Source: Sphingobium sp. OAS761 (GTDB taxonomy: Bacteria > Pseudomonadota > Alphaproteobacteria > Sphingomonadales > Sphingomonadaceae). Taken from it: a stretch of 64,000 nucleotides of DNA. Location of the stretch: assembly GCF_024168485.1 (NCBI RefSeq), contig NZ_JALJVY010000004.1, positions 248,001 to 312,000 on the forward strand, given 5' to 3'. Positions 18,552-27,409 of the stretch are shown one piece after another (the stretch's first letter is position 1; every line of letters begins with the position of its first letter). Below the pieces are notes generated by a model. That model was not told the origin of the DNA, ran no database searches, and saw only the letters and a list, made by a program, of their open reading frames with translations. A program made the translations under genes and the position numbers.

Positions 18552-19928
18552 TCAGCGCGGTGCGCCGGTCCGCTGAACGGCCCCCTTGTGAGCGCCGACA
18601 CCACTGCGCCGGCGACCGCGAAAGGGCTTTTTCGGGCCGCCGTCATCGCCGCGATGCGCCTTGTCCGGCGTACCGCGCTGGGCCTTTTGCTGATCCTGAT
18701 AGCGCCGCTGTCCTTCCGACCGCTTCGCTTGCTGCGCCGGCGTCTGCCGCGGGCCCTTGCGCTGCGGCGCGGGCTTGGGAAGATTTCGGACAGCCTCCAG
18801 GAAATTGTCGGGCAACGGCACGATGTCCAGCTTGACCCGCGTAGTCCGCTCGATCGCCTTCAGATAGGGCCGTTCATCGTCGGCCACGAAACTGATCGCG
18901 ATGCCGTCGGCACCGGCACGCGCGGTCCGTCCGATACGATGGACATATTGTTCGGGCACGTTGGGGATTTCGAAATTGATAACATGGCTTACACCGGATA
19001 CGTCGATCCCGCGCGCGGCGATGTCGGTCGCGACGAGCAGCTTGACCTGGCCCGCCCGGAACGCCTGGAGCGCCGTGGTGCGTTGCCCCTGGCTCTTGTT
19101 GCCGTGGATGGCGAATGCCTGGATGCCCGCGCTTTCCAAGAAACGGACGACCCGGTCGGCTCCATGCTTCGTGCGCGTGAAGATGAGGGCACGGTCGATG
19201 TCCTCACGCTCCAGGACGAGATGGAGCAGCGCCTGCTTTTCGGCCTGGTTGACGAAGGACGCCTGCTGCCTCACCCGTTCGGCCGTGGTCGATTGTGGCG
19301 CCACGCTGACCTTGACCGGGTCATGCAGGAACTGGCCCGCCAGCGCCTCGATTTCCTTGGGCATGGTCGCTGAAAAGAACAGGTTCTGCCGTTCGCGCGG
19401 CAGCAGCTTGGCGATACGGCGCAGCGGGTGGATGAAACCCATGTCCATCATCTGATCGGCTTCATCCAGCACGAAGATTTCCGTGTCCTTGATGGTGAAG
19501 CACCGCTGGTCGATCAGGTCCAGCAGGCGGCCAGGTGTCGCCACGACGATGTCGACCCCGCGGCTCAGCGCCTTGATCTGGCGATTGATAGGTACGCCGC
19601 CGAACACCGTTTCGACGGACAACTTCATGAAGCGACCATAGTCGCGGAAGCTCTGAGCAATCTGAGCCGCCAGTTCCCGCGTGGGCGACAGCACCAGCAT
19701 GCGGCAGCCGAGCATCGGCGTCGCTTTCGGATGACGCGCGAAATAATCCAGGCTGGGCAGCGCGAACGCCGCCGTCTTGCCCGTGCCGGTTTGGGCGATG
19801 CCGCACAGGTCGCGACCTTCCAGCAGGACCGGGATAGCCTTTTGCTGGATGGGCGTGGGGCTGGCATATTTCTTGGCAGCCAACGCTTTGAGAATCGGCT
19901 CCGAAAGGCCGAGATCGGTAAATTCCAT
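18552..19928 (-). CDS. rhlE: DEAD-box RNA helicase, RhlE type
   Basis: Unwinds RNA in ribosome assembly or RNA decay. The 458-residue protein has the Q motif PTPIQQKAIP, motif I AQTGTGKTAAF, Ia PTRELAAQI, II VLDEADQMMD, III SATMP, V ARGIDVSGV and VI HRIGRTARAG. A basic, Gln/Arg/Lys-rich tail follows from about residue 380. The start at 19928 (MEFTDLGL) begins at the domain; the longer frame to 20039 has no family support. A 286-base gap to the next gene upstream holds only that gene's terminator. Confidence 0.93.
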   Translation of the reverse strand: MEFTDLGLSEPILKALAAKKYASPTPIQQKAIPVLLEGRDLCGIAQTGTGKTAAFALPSLDYFARHPKATPMLGCRMLVLSPTRELAAQIAQSFRDYGRFMKLSVETVFGGVPINRQIKALSRGVDIVVATPGRLLDLIDQRCFTIKDTEIFVLDEADQMMDMGFIHPLRRIAKLLPRERQNLFFSATMPKEIEALAGQFLHDPVKVSVAPQSTTAERVRQQASFVNQAEKQALLHLVLEREDIDRALIFTRTKHGADRVVRFLESAGIQAFAIHGNKSQGQRTTALQAFRAGQVKLLVATDIAARGIDVSGVSHVINFEIPNVPEQYVHRIGRTARAGADGIAISFVADDERPYLKAIERTTRVKLDIVPLPDNFLEAVRNLPKPAPQRKGPRQTPAQQAKRSEGQRRYQDQQKAQRGTPDKAHRGDDGGPKKPFRGRRRSGVGAHKGAVQRTGAPR

Positions 19929-20149
19929 GATATACTCGCAGATAGCCGGGCGTCGGCCATCCACGGTAATGGACAGGACGCAAGGCGGGTTACGAAACGA
20001 CCCGCGTGAAAAGGGAAGCCTCAAAAAGCTTGCGCACAAATGTCATTGGCCGGTCCTGCGGACCTTCGGGGACCGGGGACGATCACGCTGCCAATCGCTA
20101 TGGCCGGTAAGGCCCGTTGTTGCGCAGCAACGCATATGACCCAAGACGT

Positions 20150-20188
20150 CCGTAAAAGCAAGCGGCCGTGACTCGATGCCACGGCCGC
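20150..20188 (-). terminator. Intrinsic terminator of the PNPOx-like gene
   Basis: Read on the minus strand, GCGGCCGTG and CACGGCCGC form an exact 9-bp stem, then TTGCTTTTAC. It lies 27 bases past the stop of the minus-strand gene at 20215. Confidence 0.8.
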
Positions 20189-20214
20189 CGGACCGAAGGT
20201 CGAATGCCGCGCCG

Positions 20215-20685
20215 TTACAGCGCGACTTGTGCGTGCTTACCCTTCATCTCGCCGCGGACATCGCCGCCGAACAGCATCCGGAACATGCCCTTGACCGACA
20301 TGTCCGCACGCCAGATTTCTGCCGTGCCCAAGTCGAAACGCAGCATCAGAAGATCGGGATCGTTCCGTCCCTGCGGATACCAGGCCTCAACCTCCTTTGA
20401 CCAGTAACGATCGATGATCGCCGGGTCGGTTTCCGGGGCCAACGTGCCTTCGATACAGGCGAACAGATAATGATCCTTGGACGCGAACTGCGCCATGGCC
20501 GGACCGCCCGGTGCCAGACGATTGCCGCGCGCGGTGTAGAACCAGAAGCAATGATTGGCGTCGGGATCGAGCTGCGCCGTCATCGGCAGACTATGTTCCT
20601 GGCTGCCTTGCAGGCCTATCATCACGAAAGGGCTTGCCGAAATGTCGGCCCAGAAGCGTTCGCGGATATCGGCTTCCTTGCTCAT
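20215..20685 (-). CDS. Pyridoxamine 5'-phosphate oxidase-like (general stress protein 26) family
   Basis: A 156-residue flavin-binding split-barrel protein (COG3871-like). The fold is visible in the strands PFVMIGLQG, CFWFYTARGN and YLFACIEGTL. The conserved YWSKEVEAWYPQGRNDPDL region and EIWRADMS near the end are typical of these general stress proteins. The start at 20685 has AAAGGAGA seven bases upstream. Substrate unknown; homologues bind FMN or F420. Divergent from the nfuA-like gene by about 100 bases. Confidence 0.88.
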   Translation of the reverse strand: MSKEADIRERFWADISASPFVMIGLQGSQEHSLPMTAQLDPDANHCFWFYTARGNRLAPGGPAMAQFASKDHYLFACIEGTLAPETDPAIIDRYWSKEVEAWYPQGRNDPDLLMLRFDLGTAEIWRADMSVKGMFRMLFGGDVRGEMKGKHAQVAL

Positions 20686-20783
20686 CGTCTCTTCTCCTTT
20701 GGCTGTTGCGGTCAATCGCAGGGGCGCGCGTGAAGTTCCCTGCGACGCTTGATCTTCCGGCCGCTAATCGCCACATCGACTCC

Positions 20784-21359
20784 ATGCTGATCGAAACAGA
20801 AACAACGCCCAATCCGGCCACCGTGAAATTCCTGCCGGGCAGGGTCGTCATGGGCATGGGCACGCGCGACTTCGCCTCGCCGGAGGAAGCCGATGCTTCA
20901 CCGCTTGCGAGTGCGCTTTTCAGCCTTGGGGACGTGACAGGCGTCTTCTTCGGCGGCGACTTCATTTCGGTGACGATAGCCCCCGGCGCTCAATGGTCGG
21001 ACGTCAAGCCCGACATATTGGCAACGCTTCTGGAGCATTTTTCCGCCGACATGCCGCTGTTTTCAGCCGGTAGCGCCGCCGACATCATGGTCCCTGCCGA
21101 AGCGGAAGGCATTGGCGACGATCCCGCTGACGCGGAAATAACGACGCAGATCCGAGAGTTGATCGACACGCGCGTGCGCCCCGCCGTTGCCAATGACGGC
21201 GGCGACATAGTCTATCACGGTTTTGACAAGGGCACTGTCTATTTGAAGATGCAGGGCGCCTGCTCGGGCTGCCCTTCGTCGGCTGCGACCCTGAAAAACG
21301 GGATCGAGCAGTTGCTCAAACATTATGTGCCCGAAGTAATCGAGGTCCGGGCGATCTGA
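20784..21359 (+). CDS. NifU family Fe-S cluster carrier (NfuA/Nfu1-like)
   Basis: Delivers Fe-S clusters to target enzymes. The 191-residue protein has an N-terminal Nfu domain (MLIETETTPNPATVKFLPG, about 1-95). The C-terminal NifU domain has GACSGCPSSAATLKNGIEQ, whose CxxC pair holds a bridging [4Fe-4S] cluster at the dimer interface. This architecture is the mitochondrial Nfu1/alphaproteobacterial type. MiaB, encoded nearby, is a known type of Nfu client, which fits but does not prove a link. Confidence 0.93.
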   Translation: MLIETETTPNPATVKFLPGRVVMGMGTRDFASPEEADASPLASALFSLGDVTGVFFGGDFISVTIAPGAQWSDVKPDILATLLEHFSADMPLFSAGSAADIMVPAEAEGIGDDPADAEITTQIRELIDTRVRPAVANDGGDIVYHGFDKGTVYLKMQGACSGCPSSAATLKNGIEQLLKHYVPEVIEVRAI

Positions 21360-21447
21360 TCCGACCCTGTGGATTTGGCAAAATGATACGGATCGACTAA
21401 CCGATTTCCCGAATCCGTTTCCACGGCCGCGTATCGGGGAGTGTTGC

Positions 21448-22077
21448 TTGCGTCTGTTGGTGATCGACACTGCGACACAGGCCTTGTCCGTGGCGCTGCT
21501 GGACCATGATGTGCCGGTGGGCCATCACCATGAAATAGTTGGCCGCGGCCACGCAGAGGCGTTGATGCCGGTCATTGCCGCCCTGCCCGATGGCGGGCGG
21601 GCCGATGCGATCGCCGTCGATGTCGGACCCGGCAGCTTTACCGGCGTCCGGATCGGCGTAGCGGCGGCGCGGGCGCTTGCCATGGCATGGAAGGTTCCGG
21701 TCTATGGCTACGGTGCTCCTGCGATCATTGCCGCCCGGGCGGCGCTGGACAATGGCGAGGGACGCTCCATCCTCGTCACGATAACGGGCGGACACGGCGA
21801 ACTGTTCTGGCAGGTTTTTTCACCTGATGGCAGCAATGCCGAGGGCGAGGTCAGGTCTACACCTATTGCGGAACTGGCGGAACAGATGGATTTTCCCACG
21901 GTGTTCGGTACCGGCGCGGAGGCGCTCGTCACGGCGCGTGGATCGGGTTGCGCGGTCAACCTGTATCCGAACGCGGCGGATTATCCGCTGATTGCCGACC
22001 TCCCTCCCCTGCCGCCCGTGCCGGTTTATGGCCGCCGCGCCGACGCGATGACGATGAGGGAGCGTGCGGGCGGATGA
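21448..22077 (+). CDS. tsaB: tRNA threonylcarbamoyladenosine biosynthesis protein TsaB
   Basis: Partner of TsaD in t6A37 synthesis on ANN-decoding tRNAs. The 209-residue ASKHA-fold protein starts LRLLVIDTATQALSVALL and has AIAVDVGPGSFTGVRIGVAA (TsaB signature). It begins at TTG 21448 with GGGGAG seven bases upstream; no in-frame ATG fits. The stop overlaps rimI, a frequent tsaB partner. The rare start may hold expression low. Confidence 0.93.
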   Translation: MRLLVIDTATQALSVALLDHDVPVGHHHEIVGRGHAEALMPVIAALPDGGRADAIAVDVGPGSFTGVRIGVAAARALAMAWKVPVYGYGAPAIIAARAALDNGEGRSILVTITGGHGELFWQVFSPDGSNAEGEVRSTPIAELAEQMDFPTVFGTGAEALVTARGSGCAVNLYPNAADYPLIADLPPLPPVPVYGRRADAMTMRERAGG

Positions 22078-22553
22078 TGTCTGGGCTCCAGCTCGATCTA
22101 TATGAAGATGGCGAGCGCAACGCGCTGGCCGACGCGATGACAGTAATGGTCGAGGCGTTCGATCCCGCATTTGGCGAGGCGTGGACGCCGGGCCAGTTGG
22201 CCGGCATCATGACCATGCCCGGAACCTGGCTTACGCTCGCCCGCGTAGACGCCATGCCTCTCGGTTTCGCTCTGGTTCGGTCGGTGCTGGACGAATGCGA
22301 ACTCCTATTGCTCGCAGTTGCCCCTCCCTGGCGTGGCCGAGGTATAGGAGAAACACTATTGCGCGACTGCCTGACCATGGCCAGGCGCAGGAATATAGTC
22401 TCGATGAATCTTGAGGTGCGGGCGTGCAACAGCGCTGTCCACCTTTATGAGAAAATCGGCTTCGAATATGTTCATCGTCGCCCGGGATACTATCGCGGCA
22501 AAGATGGTAAACTATTCGACGCCCTTAGTTTTCGCATTGACATGCGCGCCTGA
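22074..22553 (+). CDS. rimI: GNAT N-acetyltransferase, RimI-like
   Basis: Acetylates a protein N-terminus, by family ribosomal protein S18. The 159-residue GNAT protein has the acetyl-CoA loop VAPPWRGRGIGETLLRDCL (R/Q-x-x-G-x-G/A). It then has EVRACNSAVHLYEKIGFEYV and a YYRGKDG turn, as in RimI. Two tandem ATGs at 22074 and 22077 overlap the tsaB stop. Coupling to tsaB supports RimI rather than a generic GNAT. Confidence 0.88.
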   Translation: MMSGLQLDLYEDGERNALADAMTVMVEAFDPAFGEAWTPGQLAGIMTMPGTWLTLARVDAMPLGFALVRSVLDECELLLLAVAPPWRGRGIGETLLRDCLTMARRRNIVSMNLEVRACNSAVHLYEKIGFEYVHRRPGYYRGKDGKLFDALSFRIDMRA

Positions 22554-22675
22554 TCCACAAGGGTCTTGCGAAATTCTCCGTCCGGGTCTAGCGAGGCTGC
22601 GCCGCTCCTGAAACATATGCTTGGGCGGGTCGCACCATTACAAATCAATATACAGCCTTGGCAGGGATCAGGACC

Positions 22676-23098
22676 ATGGAAACCGAATCGGCGCAGAACG
22701 AACTGCTTATTACTTTGACCTCCGACATCGTCGCGGCGCACGTCTCGAACAACAGCGTCGCCGTCTCCGACGTTTCGTCACTCATTCAGAATGTGCATGC
22801 GGCACTTGCTGCGCTGAACCAGCCGACGCCGGAACCCGAGGTCAAGCCGGAACCAGCTGTTTCCGTTCGCGCATCGATAAAGCCGGACTATATCGTGTGC
22901 CTGGAAGACGGCAAGAAGCTCAAAATGCTCAAGCGCCACCTGATGACGCACTATCAGATGACGCCGGACGATTATCGTGCAAAATGGGGTCTGCCGGCGG
23001 ACTATCCGATGGTTGCCCCCAATTATGCCGAGCAGCGCCGCTCGCTGGCGAAAAAGATCGGCCTTGGCACCAAGCGTCGTCGCACCCGCAGCAAATAA
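22676..23098 (+). CDS. MucR/Ros family zinc-finger transcriptional regulator
   Basis: Alphaproteobacterial nucleoid-associated or silencing regulator of surface polysaccharides and virulence or symbiosis. The 140-residue protein has an N-terminal oligomerisation region (ETESAQNELLITLTSDIVAA) and a Pro/Glu linker. Its Ros-type zinc finger lies near residue 80: CLEDGKKLKMLKRHL with C-x-x-D and later MTHY. DYRAKWGLPADYPMVAPNYA follows. The start at 22676 has CAGGA nearby; a longer reading from 22658 is unsupported. A terminator separates it from fur. Confidence 0.93.
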   Translation: METESAQNELLITLTSDIVAAHVSNNSVAVSDVSSLIQNVHAALAALNQPTPEPEVKPEPAVSVRASIKPDYIVCLEDGKKLKMLKRHLMTHYQMTPDDYRAKWGLPADYPMVAPNYAEQRRSLAKKIGLGTKRRRTRSK

Positions 23099-23130
23099 GC
23101 GCGTACCTAAAGAAAACTGGAATTTTTTGC

Positions 23131-23158
23131 AGGGGTGCATCAATGATGCGCCCCTTTC
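23131..23158 (+). terminator. Intrinsic terminator after the mucR-type gene
   Basis: AGGGGTGCATC and GATGCGCCCCT form an 11-bp stem with one T-G pair and a three-base loop, followed by TTT. Confidence 0.75.
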
Positions 23159-23223
23159 CTGTGCACCTAAAAGCGGCTAGGCTCAGCCCGAGCCCTTCCG
23201 AAATGCTTAATTGGCGAGACTTC

Positions 23224-23646
23224 ATGAACCGCAAGATCGACGTTGAGGCACTGTGCCATGAAAAGGGGCTGCGCATCACTGAGCAGCGCCGCGTCATCGC
23301 CCAAGTCCTGAGCGACGCGGAAGACCATCCGGACGTGGAAGAATTGCATCGCCGCTCCGCCGCGATCGATCCGGGCATTTCCATCGCGACGGTGTACCGC
23401 ACCGTGCGGCTGTTCGAGGAAGCCGGCATTTTGGAACGCCACGATTTCGGCGACGGACGCGCCCGGTATGAGGCCGCGCCCGAATCACATCACGACCACC
23501 TGATTGACGTAGAAACTGGCAATGTCATCGAATTCGTCGATCCGGAACTGGAACAGTTGCAACGCCAGATCGCCGAAAAGCTCGGCTTCCGTCTCGTCGA
23601 TCATCGGATGGAACTTTACGGCGTCGCAATCGAACGCAAGAGCTGA
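23224..23646 (+). CDS. fur: Ferric uptake regulator family protein (Fur)
   Basis: Metal-responsive repressor. The 140-residue protein has an N-terminal winged helix with EKGLRITEQRRVIAQVL and PGISIATVYRTVRLFEEAGI. The metal site ESHHDHLIDVETGNVIEF carries the HHDH ligands. The C-terminus lacks the CxxC pairs of E. coli Fur, as in many alphaproteobacterial Fur/Mur proteins, so the metal (Fe or Mn) cannot be fixed from sequence. The spacing of five bases to the next gene implies co-transcription with plsC-like and miaB. Confidence 0.9.
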   Translation: MNRKIDVEALCHEKGLRITEQRRVIAQVLSDAEDHPDVEELHRRSAAIDPGISIATVYRTVRLFEEAGILERHDFGDGRARYEAAPESHHDHLIDVETGNVIEFVDPELEQLQRQIAEKLGFRLVDHRMELYGVAIERKS

Positions 23647-23650
23647 ATCC

Positions 23651-24409
23651 ATGATCCCGCTGCGGCGGACGAGACGGATGGCGTTGCTGCTGACCTGCAT
23701 GTTGCTGTGCCTGCCGCCGCATTTGGTCTGGAAGCTGCTGCGGCGGCCATCGCCATGGCCGCGCCTCTTTCTTGCCATGGCGGCGCGGTGCACGGGTACG
23801 AAAGTGCGCATGGACGGCAGGGCGGCGCAGGGAAACCTGTTTCTGCTGGCCAATCATCTGAGCTGGATCGATATCCTGGCGCTGGGCGGGGCAACAGGCG
23901 CGGCTTTCGTGTCGCATGACGGCGTGGCCCGGTGGCCGGTCATCGGCTGGCTCGCGCGGCAGAATAACACTTTATTCGTCGCGCGCGAGCGCCGCGGCGC
24001 CCTGACCGGGCAGATAGATGCTCTGCGACAGGCGATGCTGGGTCATCAGCCCGTAGCATTGTTTCCCGAAGGCACCACCAATGACGGGCTGACGCTGTTG
24101 CCGTTCAAACCCGCCCTCCTGTCCGTGTTGCTGCCGCCGCCCAGGGCCGTAATGATCCAGCCGGTTCATCTGGACTATGGGGCGGATGCGGCGGAGATTG
24201 CCTGGCATGGCGACGAACCCGCCGGTGCCAACGCCATGCGCGTTCTGGGACGCAGAGGCAGGCTGACACTGACGATCCGATTTCTTGAACCTTTCGATCC
24301 GGCTGCATATGGTGACCGCAAGGCGATTGCATCGGAAGCACGCGTGCGGATCGCGGCGAGCATCGAGCGACACCAGCGGCCTTCCGCTTCCGCATATGCC
24401 CCTGTATAG
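23651..24409 (+). CDS. 1-acyl-sn-glycerol-3-phosphate acyltransferase (PlsC-like)
   Basis: Transfers an acyl chain to lysophospholipid or another acceptor at the inner membrane. The 252-residue protein has an N-terminal membrane anchor (MALLLTCMLLCLPPHLVW). Then come the acyltransferase motifs NHLSWIDILAL (H-x4-D) and ALFPEGTTNDG (block III), plus PVHLDYG. It lies between fur and miaB with short gaps. It may be PlsC or an ornithine-lipid OlsA-type enzyme; the sequence does not decide. Confidence 0.88.
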   Translation: MIPLRRTRRMALLLTCMLLCLPPHLVWKLLRRPSPWPRLFLAMAARCTGTKVRMDGRAAQGNLFLLANHLSWIDILALGGATGAAFVSHDGVARWPVIGWLARQNNTLFVARERRGALTGQIDALRQAMLGHQPVALFPEGTTNDGLTLLPFKPALLSVLLPPPRAVMIQPVHLDYGADAAEIAWHGDEPAGANAMRVLGRRGRLTLTIRFLEPFDPAAYGDRKAIASEARVRIAASIERHQRPSASAYAPV

Positions 24410-24418
24410 CTGGATCGC

Positions 24419-25768
24419 ATGAATCATAACGACACCGACCGCGCCCCTTCGACTTTCCACGTCAAATCCTTTGGCTGCCAGATGAACGTCTATGACGGCG
24501 AGCGCATGGCCGAGATGCTGGGCGCCCGCGGCATGACCCCGGCCGCCGACGGTAGGGATGCCGACCTGGTCGTCCTCAACACCTGCCACATCCGGGAAAA
24601 GGCCGTGGAAAAGGTCTATTCCGACATCGGTCGCATGACCCGGGAGGACGGATCGCGTCCGATGATCGCGGTCGCCGGTTGCGTGGCGCAAGCGGAAGGG
24701 AGCGAGATCCAGCGCCGCGCTCGCAATGTGGATATCGTTGTGGGGCCGCAGGCCTATCACCGCCTGCCCGACCTGATCGACCGCGCCGGACGGGGCGAGG
24801 TCGCAGTGGATACGGACATGCCGGCCGCATCGAAGTTCGGCGCGCTACCTGCCAGGACGAAACAGTCCCGGCCTTCTGCTTTCCTGACGATCATGGAAGG
24901 ATGCGATAAATTCTGCACCTATTGCGTCGTACCCTATACGCGCGGCGCGGAAATAAGCCGGAGCTGGTCGGCCATTCTGGACGAGGCCAAAGCCCTGATT
25001 GATGGCGGTGTTAAGGAAATTACCTTGCTGGGCCAGAATGTGAACGCCTGGTTGGGCATAGATGGTCGCGGCCGGGCTCAGGGAATGGATGGTCTGGTGC
25101 GGGCGCTGGCAGATATCGCCGGCCTGGAGCGCATCCGCTACACGACCAGCCATCCCAACGACATGAGCGACGGACTGATCGATGCGCATGGCGAGGTCGA
25201 AAAGCTCATGCCGTTCCTGCATCTGCCGGTGCAATCCGGCAATGACCGTATCCTGAAGGCCATGAACCGCAGCCATACCGTGGGCGATTATCTGAAGATC
25301 ATCGATCGCGTCCGCGCGGTACGCCCGGATATTGCATTGTCGGGTGATTTCATCGTCGGATTCCCCGGCGAAACCGATGCCGAGTTCGAGGATACGCTCA
25401 GGATCGTCGAGCAGGTGCGGTATGCGCAATGCTATTCGTTCAAATACAGCCCCCGTCCGGGCACCCCGGCGGCGACGATGGACCATCAAATTCCCGCCGC
25501 GGTCATGGACGAGCGGCTGGCGCGCTTGCAGGAGTTGCTGAACAATCAGCAGGCCGCGTTCAATACGGCCACGGTCGGCAAGACGACCGACATTCTGCTG
25601 GAGCGCAGGGGGCGCCACGCAGGCCAGTTGATCGGCAAGACGCCGTGGCTACAGTCGGTCCATGTGACGGCGCCCGAACTTGCCCTTGGCGACATGGTCG
25701 CAGTCGATATCATCAGTGCCGGTCCGAACAGTCTGGCCGGCCAGCTCAGCAGGAGGAAGGCCGCTTGA
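24419..25768 (+). CDS. miaB: tRNA-2-methylthio-N6-dimethylallyladenosine synthase MiaB
   Basis: Radical SAM methylthiotransferase for i6A37 of tRNA. The 449-residue protein has an N-terminal UPF0004 domain with three cluster cysteines: SFGCQMNVYD, VLNTCHIREKA and AVAGCVAQAEG. The radical SAM site is CDKFCTYCVVPYTRG near residue 160. TSHPNDMSDGLI follows, and a C-terminal TRAM domain (ILLERRGRHAGQLIGKT). Part of the tsaB/fur to corC + strand run. Needs [4Fe-4S] assembly, which the upstream Nfu-type carrier could support. Confidence 0.96.
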   Translation: MNHNDTDRAPSTFHVKSFGCQMNVYDGERMAEMLGARGMTPAADGRDADLVVLNTCHIREKAVEKVYSDIGRMTREDGSRPMIAVAGCVAQAEGSEIQRRARNVDIVVGPQAYHRLPDLIDRAGRGEVAVDTDMPAASKFGALPARTKQSRPSAFLTIMEGCDKFCTYCVVPYTRGAEISRSWSAILDEAKALIDGGVKEITLLGQNVNAWLGIDGRGRAQGMDGLVRALADIAGLERIRYTTSHPNDMSDGLIDAHGEVEKLMPFLHLPVQSGNDRILKAMNRSHTVGDYLKIIDRVRAVRPDIALSGDFIVGFPGETDAEFEDTLRIVEQVRYAQCYSFKYSPRPGTPAATMDHQIPAAVMDERLARLQELLNNQQAAFNTATVGKTTDILLERRGRHAGQLIGKTPWLQSVHVTAPELALGDMVAVDIISAGPNSLAGQLSRRKAA

Positions 25769-25871
25769 ACCAAAGCCTCGTCAATCCCGTGCACACGGGA
25801 CAGCATCACCCCGGCAACCGGCCCGATGGCGGTCGACCCAGGGCCATGACGAGGAAGGGAGGCTGACATCC

Positions 25872-26870
25872 ATGGGCAAGAAACCCAATGTTCGCCCGGC
25901 ACCCGGCGACCGCGCCCGGCTGGAACTGACGTTCGACCGGCCGCATCTTCTTGGCGCACTGTTCGGACAATATGACCAGAATCTGGTCGCGATCGAAAAT
26001 CGCCTGGGCGTTTACATTGCCGCGCGCGGCAACAAGCTTCAGATCGAGGGCGAAGCCGAAGCAGCCGCACGCGCACGGGACGTGATGACCGGCCTGTACA
26101 ATCGCATCGTCGCGGGCCAGGAAGTCGACGGCGGCGCCGTCGACGCGGTGATCGCCATGTCCGCCGAACCCACGCTGGACGGCATCATCCGTCATGACGT
26201 CGCCGAACCGCCCAAGGTGATGATCCGCACCCGCAAGAAGACGATCGTGCCCCGGTCGGCGATGCAGGCCAGCTACATGGAGGCGCTGACCCGCAACGAC
26301 ATCATCTTCGCGCTGGGGCCAGCGGGCACCGGCAAGACCTATCTGGCGGTGGCGCAGGCGGTAAGCCAGCTCATCACGGGCAGCGTCGACCGCTTGATCC
26401 TGTCCCGACCGGCAGTGGAGGCGGGCGAGCGACTGGGCTTCCTGCCGGGCGACATGAAGGACAAGGTCGACCCCTACCTGCGGCCGATCTACGACGCGCT
26501 TTATGATACGTTGCCAGCCGAACAGGTCGAACGACGGATCGCCAGCGGCGAGATCGAAATCGCGCCTCTGGCGTTCATGCGCGGGCGCACGCTTGCCAAT
26601 GCGTTCATCGTTCTGGACGAGGCGCAGAACACGACCATCGCGCAGATGAAGATGTTTCTCACCCGGTTCGGTGAAGGTAGCCGGATGGTGATCTGCGGCG
26701 ATCCCAAACAGGTCGACCTGCCGCAGCCGGGCGTTTCGGGACTGGCCGATGCCGTAGCGCGCCTGGACGGGGTGGACGGGATCGCCATGATCCCCTTCGG
26801 CATCGGCGACGTGGTGCGTCACCCCGTCGTCGGCCGCATCGTTCAGGCCTATGAGGGACCGGATGCCTGA
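25872..26870 (+). CDS. PhoH family ATPase (PhoH/PhoL, YbeZ-like)
   Basis: A 332-residue protein with a KH-like N-terminal region (VAIENRLGVYIAARGNKLQI). The PhoH ATPase domain has Walker A GPAGTGKTYLA, AGERLGFLPGDMKDKVDPYL and Walker B AFIVLDEAQNTT. It is probably an RNA-linked ATPase partner of YbeY; the pair is adjacent here, 18 bases apart. The start at 25872 has GGGAGG upstream; the ORF from 25680 overlaps miaB and is not needed. Sits in the conserved miaB-phoH-ybeY-corC order. Confidence 0.93.
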   Translation: MGKKPNVRPAPGDRARLELTFDRPHLLGALFGQYDQNLVAIENRLGVYIAARGNKLQIEGEAEAAARARDVMTGLYNRIVAGQEVDGGAVDAVIAMSAEPTLDGIIRHDVAEPPKVMIRTRKKTIVPRSAMQASYMEALTRNDIIFALGPAGTGKTYLAVAQAVSQLITGSVDRLILSRPAVEAGERLGFLPGDMKDKVDPYLRPIYDALYDTLPAEQVERRIASGEIEIAPLAFMRGRTLANAFIVLDEAQNTTIAQMKMFLTRFGEGSRMVICGDPKQVDLPQPGVSGLADAVARLDGVDGIAMIPFGIGDVVRHPVVGRIVQAYEGPDA

Positions 26871-26888
26871 ACGTCAAAGGAGCAAGGC

Positions 26889-27401
26889 ATGATCGACATA
26901 GCCGTCCTGCATGAAGAGGGCTGGCCGGGCGTCGATTGGGAGCCGTTGGCCGAGCGGGCGGTGACGGCAGCCATCGCCCATAGTCCCTATGCGGCCTTCT
27001 CGACCGACTCCGCTTGCTATGAGGTCGCGGTCAAGCTGACCGGTGATGAAGAAGTCCACCAGTTGAACCGCGCCTATCGCGACAAGGACCGGCCCACCAA
27101 TGTCCTCTCTTTCCCGATGGTGCAGGCCGATCTGCTGGAAGGCACCGGCAACACCGATGACGGCGAGATACTGCTGGGCGATATAGTGCTGGCGGAAGGC
27201 GTGTGTACTGCCGAAGCCGCAGAAAAAGGCATAAGCATCGCCGATCATGCCACACATCTGATCATACACGGCACTTTTCATTTGCTTGGATATGACCATA
27301 TGGACGACATTGAGGCCGAGGCCATGGAAGCGCTGGAAATTCGGGCGCTCGCAAGCCTGGGCCTTTCTGATCCCTACGGGGATCGCACAACAGGGGATTA
27401 A
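26889..27401 (+). CDS. ybeY: Endoribonuclease YbeY (rRNA maturation factor)
   Basis: Zinc endonuclease needed for 16S 3'-end maturation and 70S quality control. The 170-residue protein has the zinc motif HGTFHLLGYDH (H-G-x-x-H-L-x-G-Y-D-H). It also has RDKDRPTNVLSFP and GDIVLAEGVC, both family-typical. AAAGGAG lies before the ATG. Directly after phoH and eight bases before corC, the classical order. Confidence 0.96.
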   Translation: MIDIAVLHEEGWPGVDWEPLAERAVTAAIAHSPYAAFSTDSACYEVAVKLTGDEEVHQLNRAYRDKDRPTNVLSFPMVQADLLEGTGNTDDGEILLGDIVLAEGVCTAEAAEKGISIADHATHLIIHGTFHLLGYDHMDDIEAEAMEALEIRALASLGLSDPYGDRTTGD

Positions 27402-27409
27402 GACGGGAA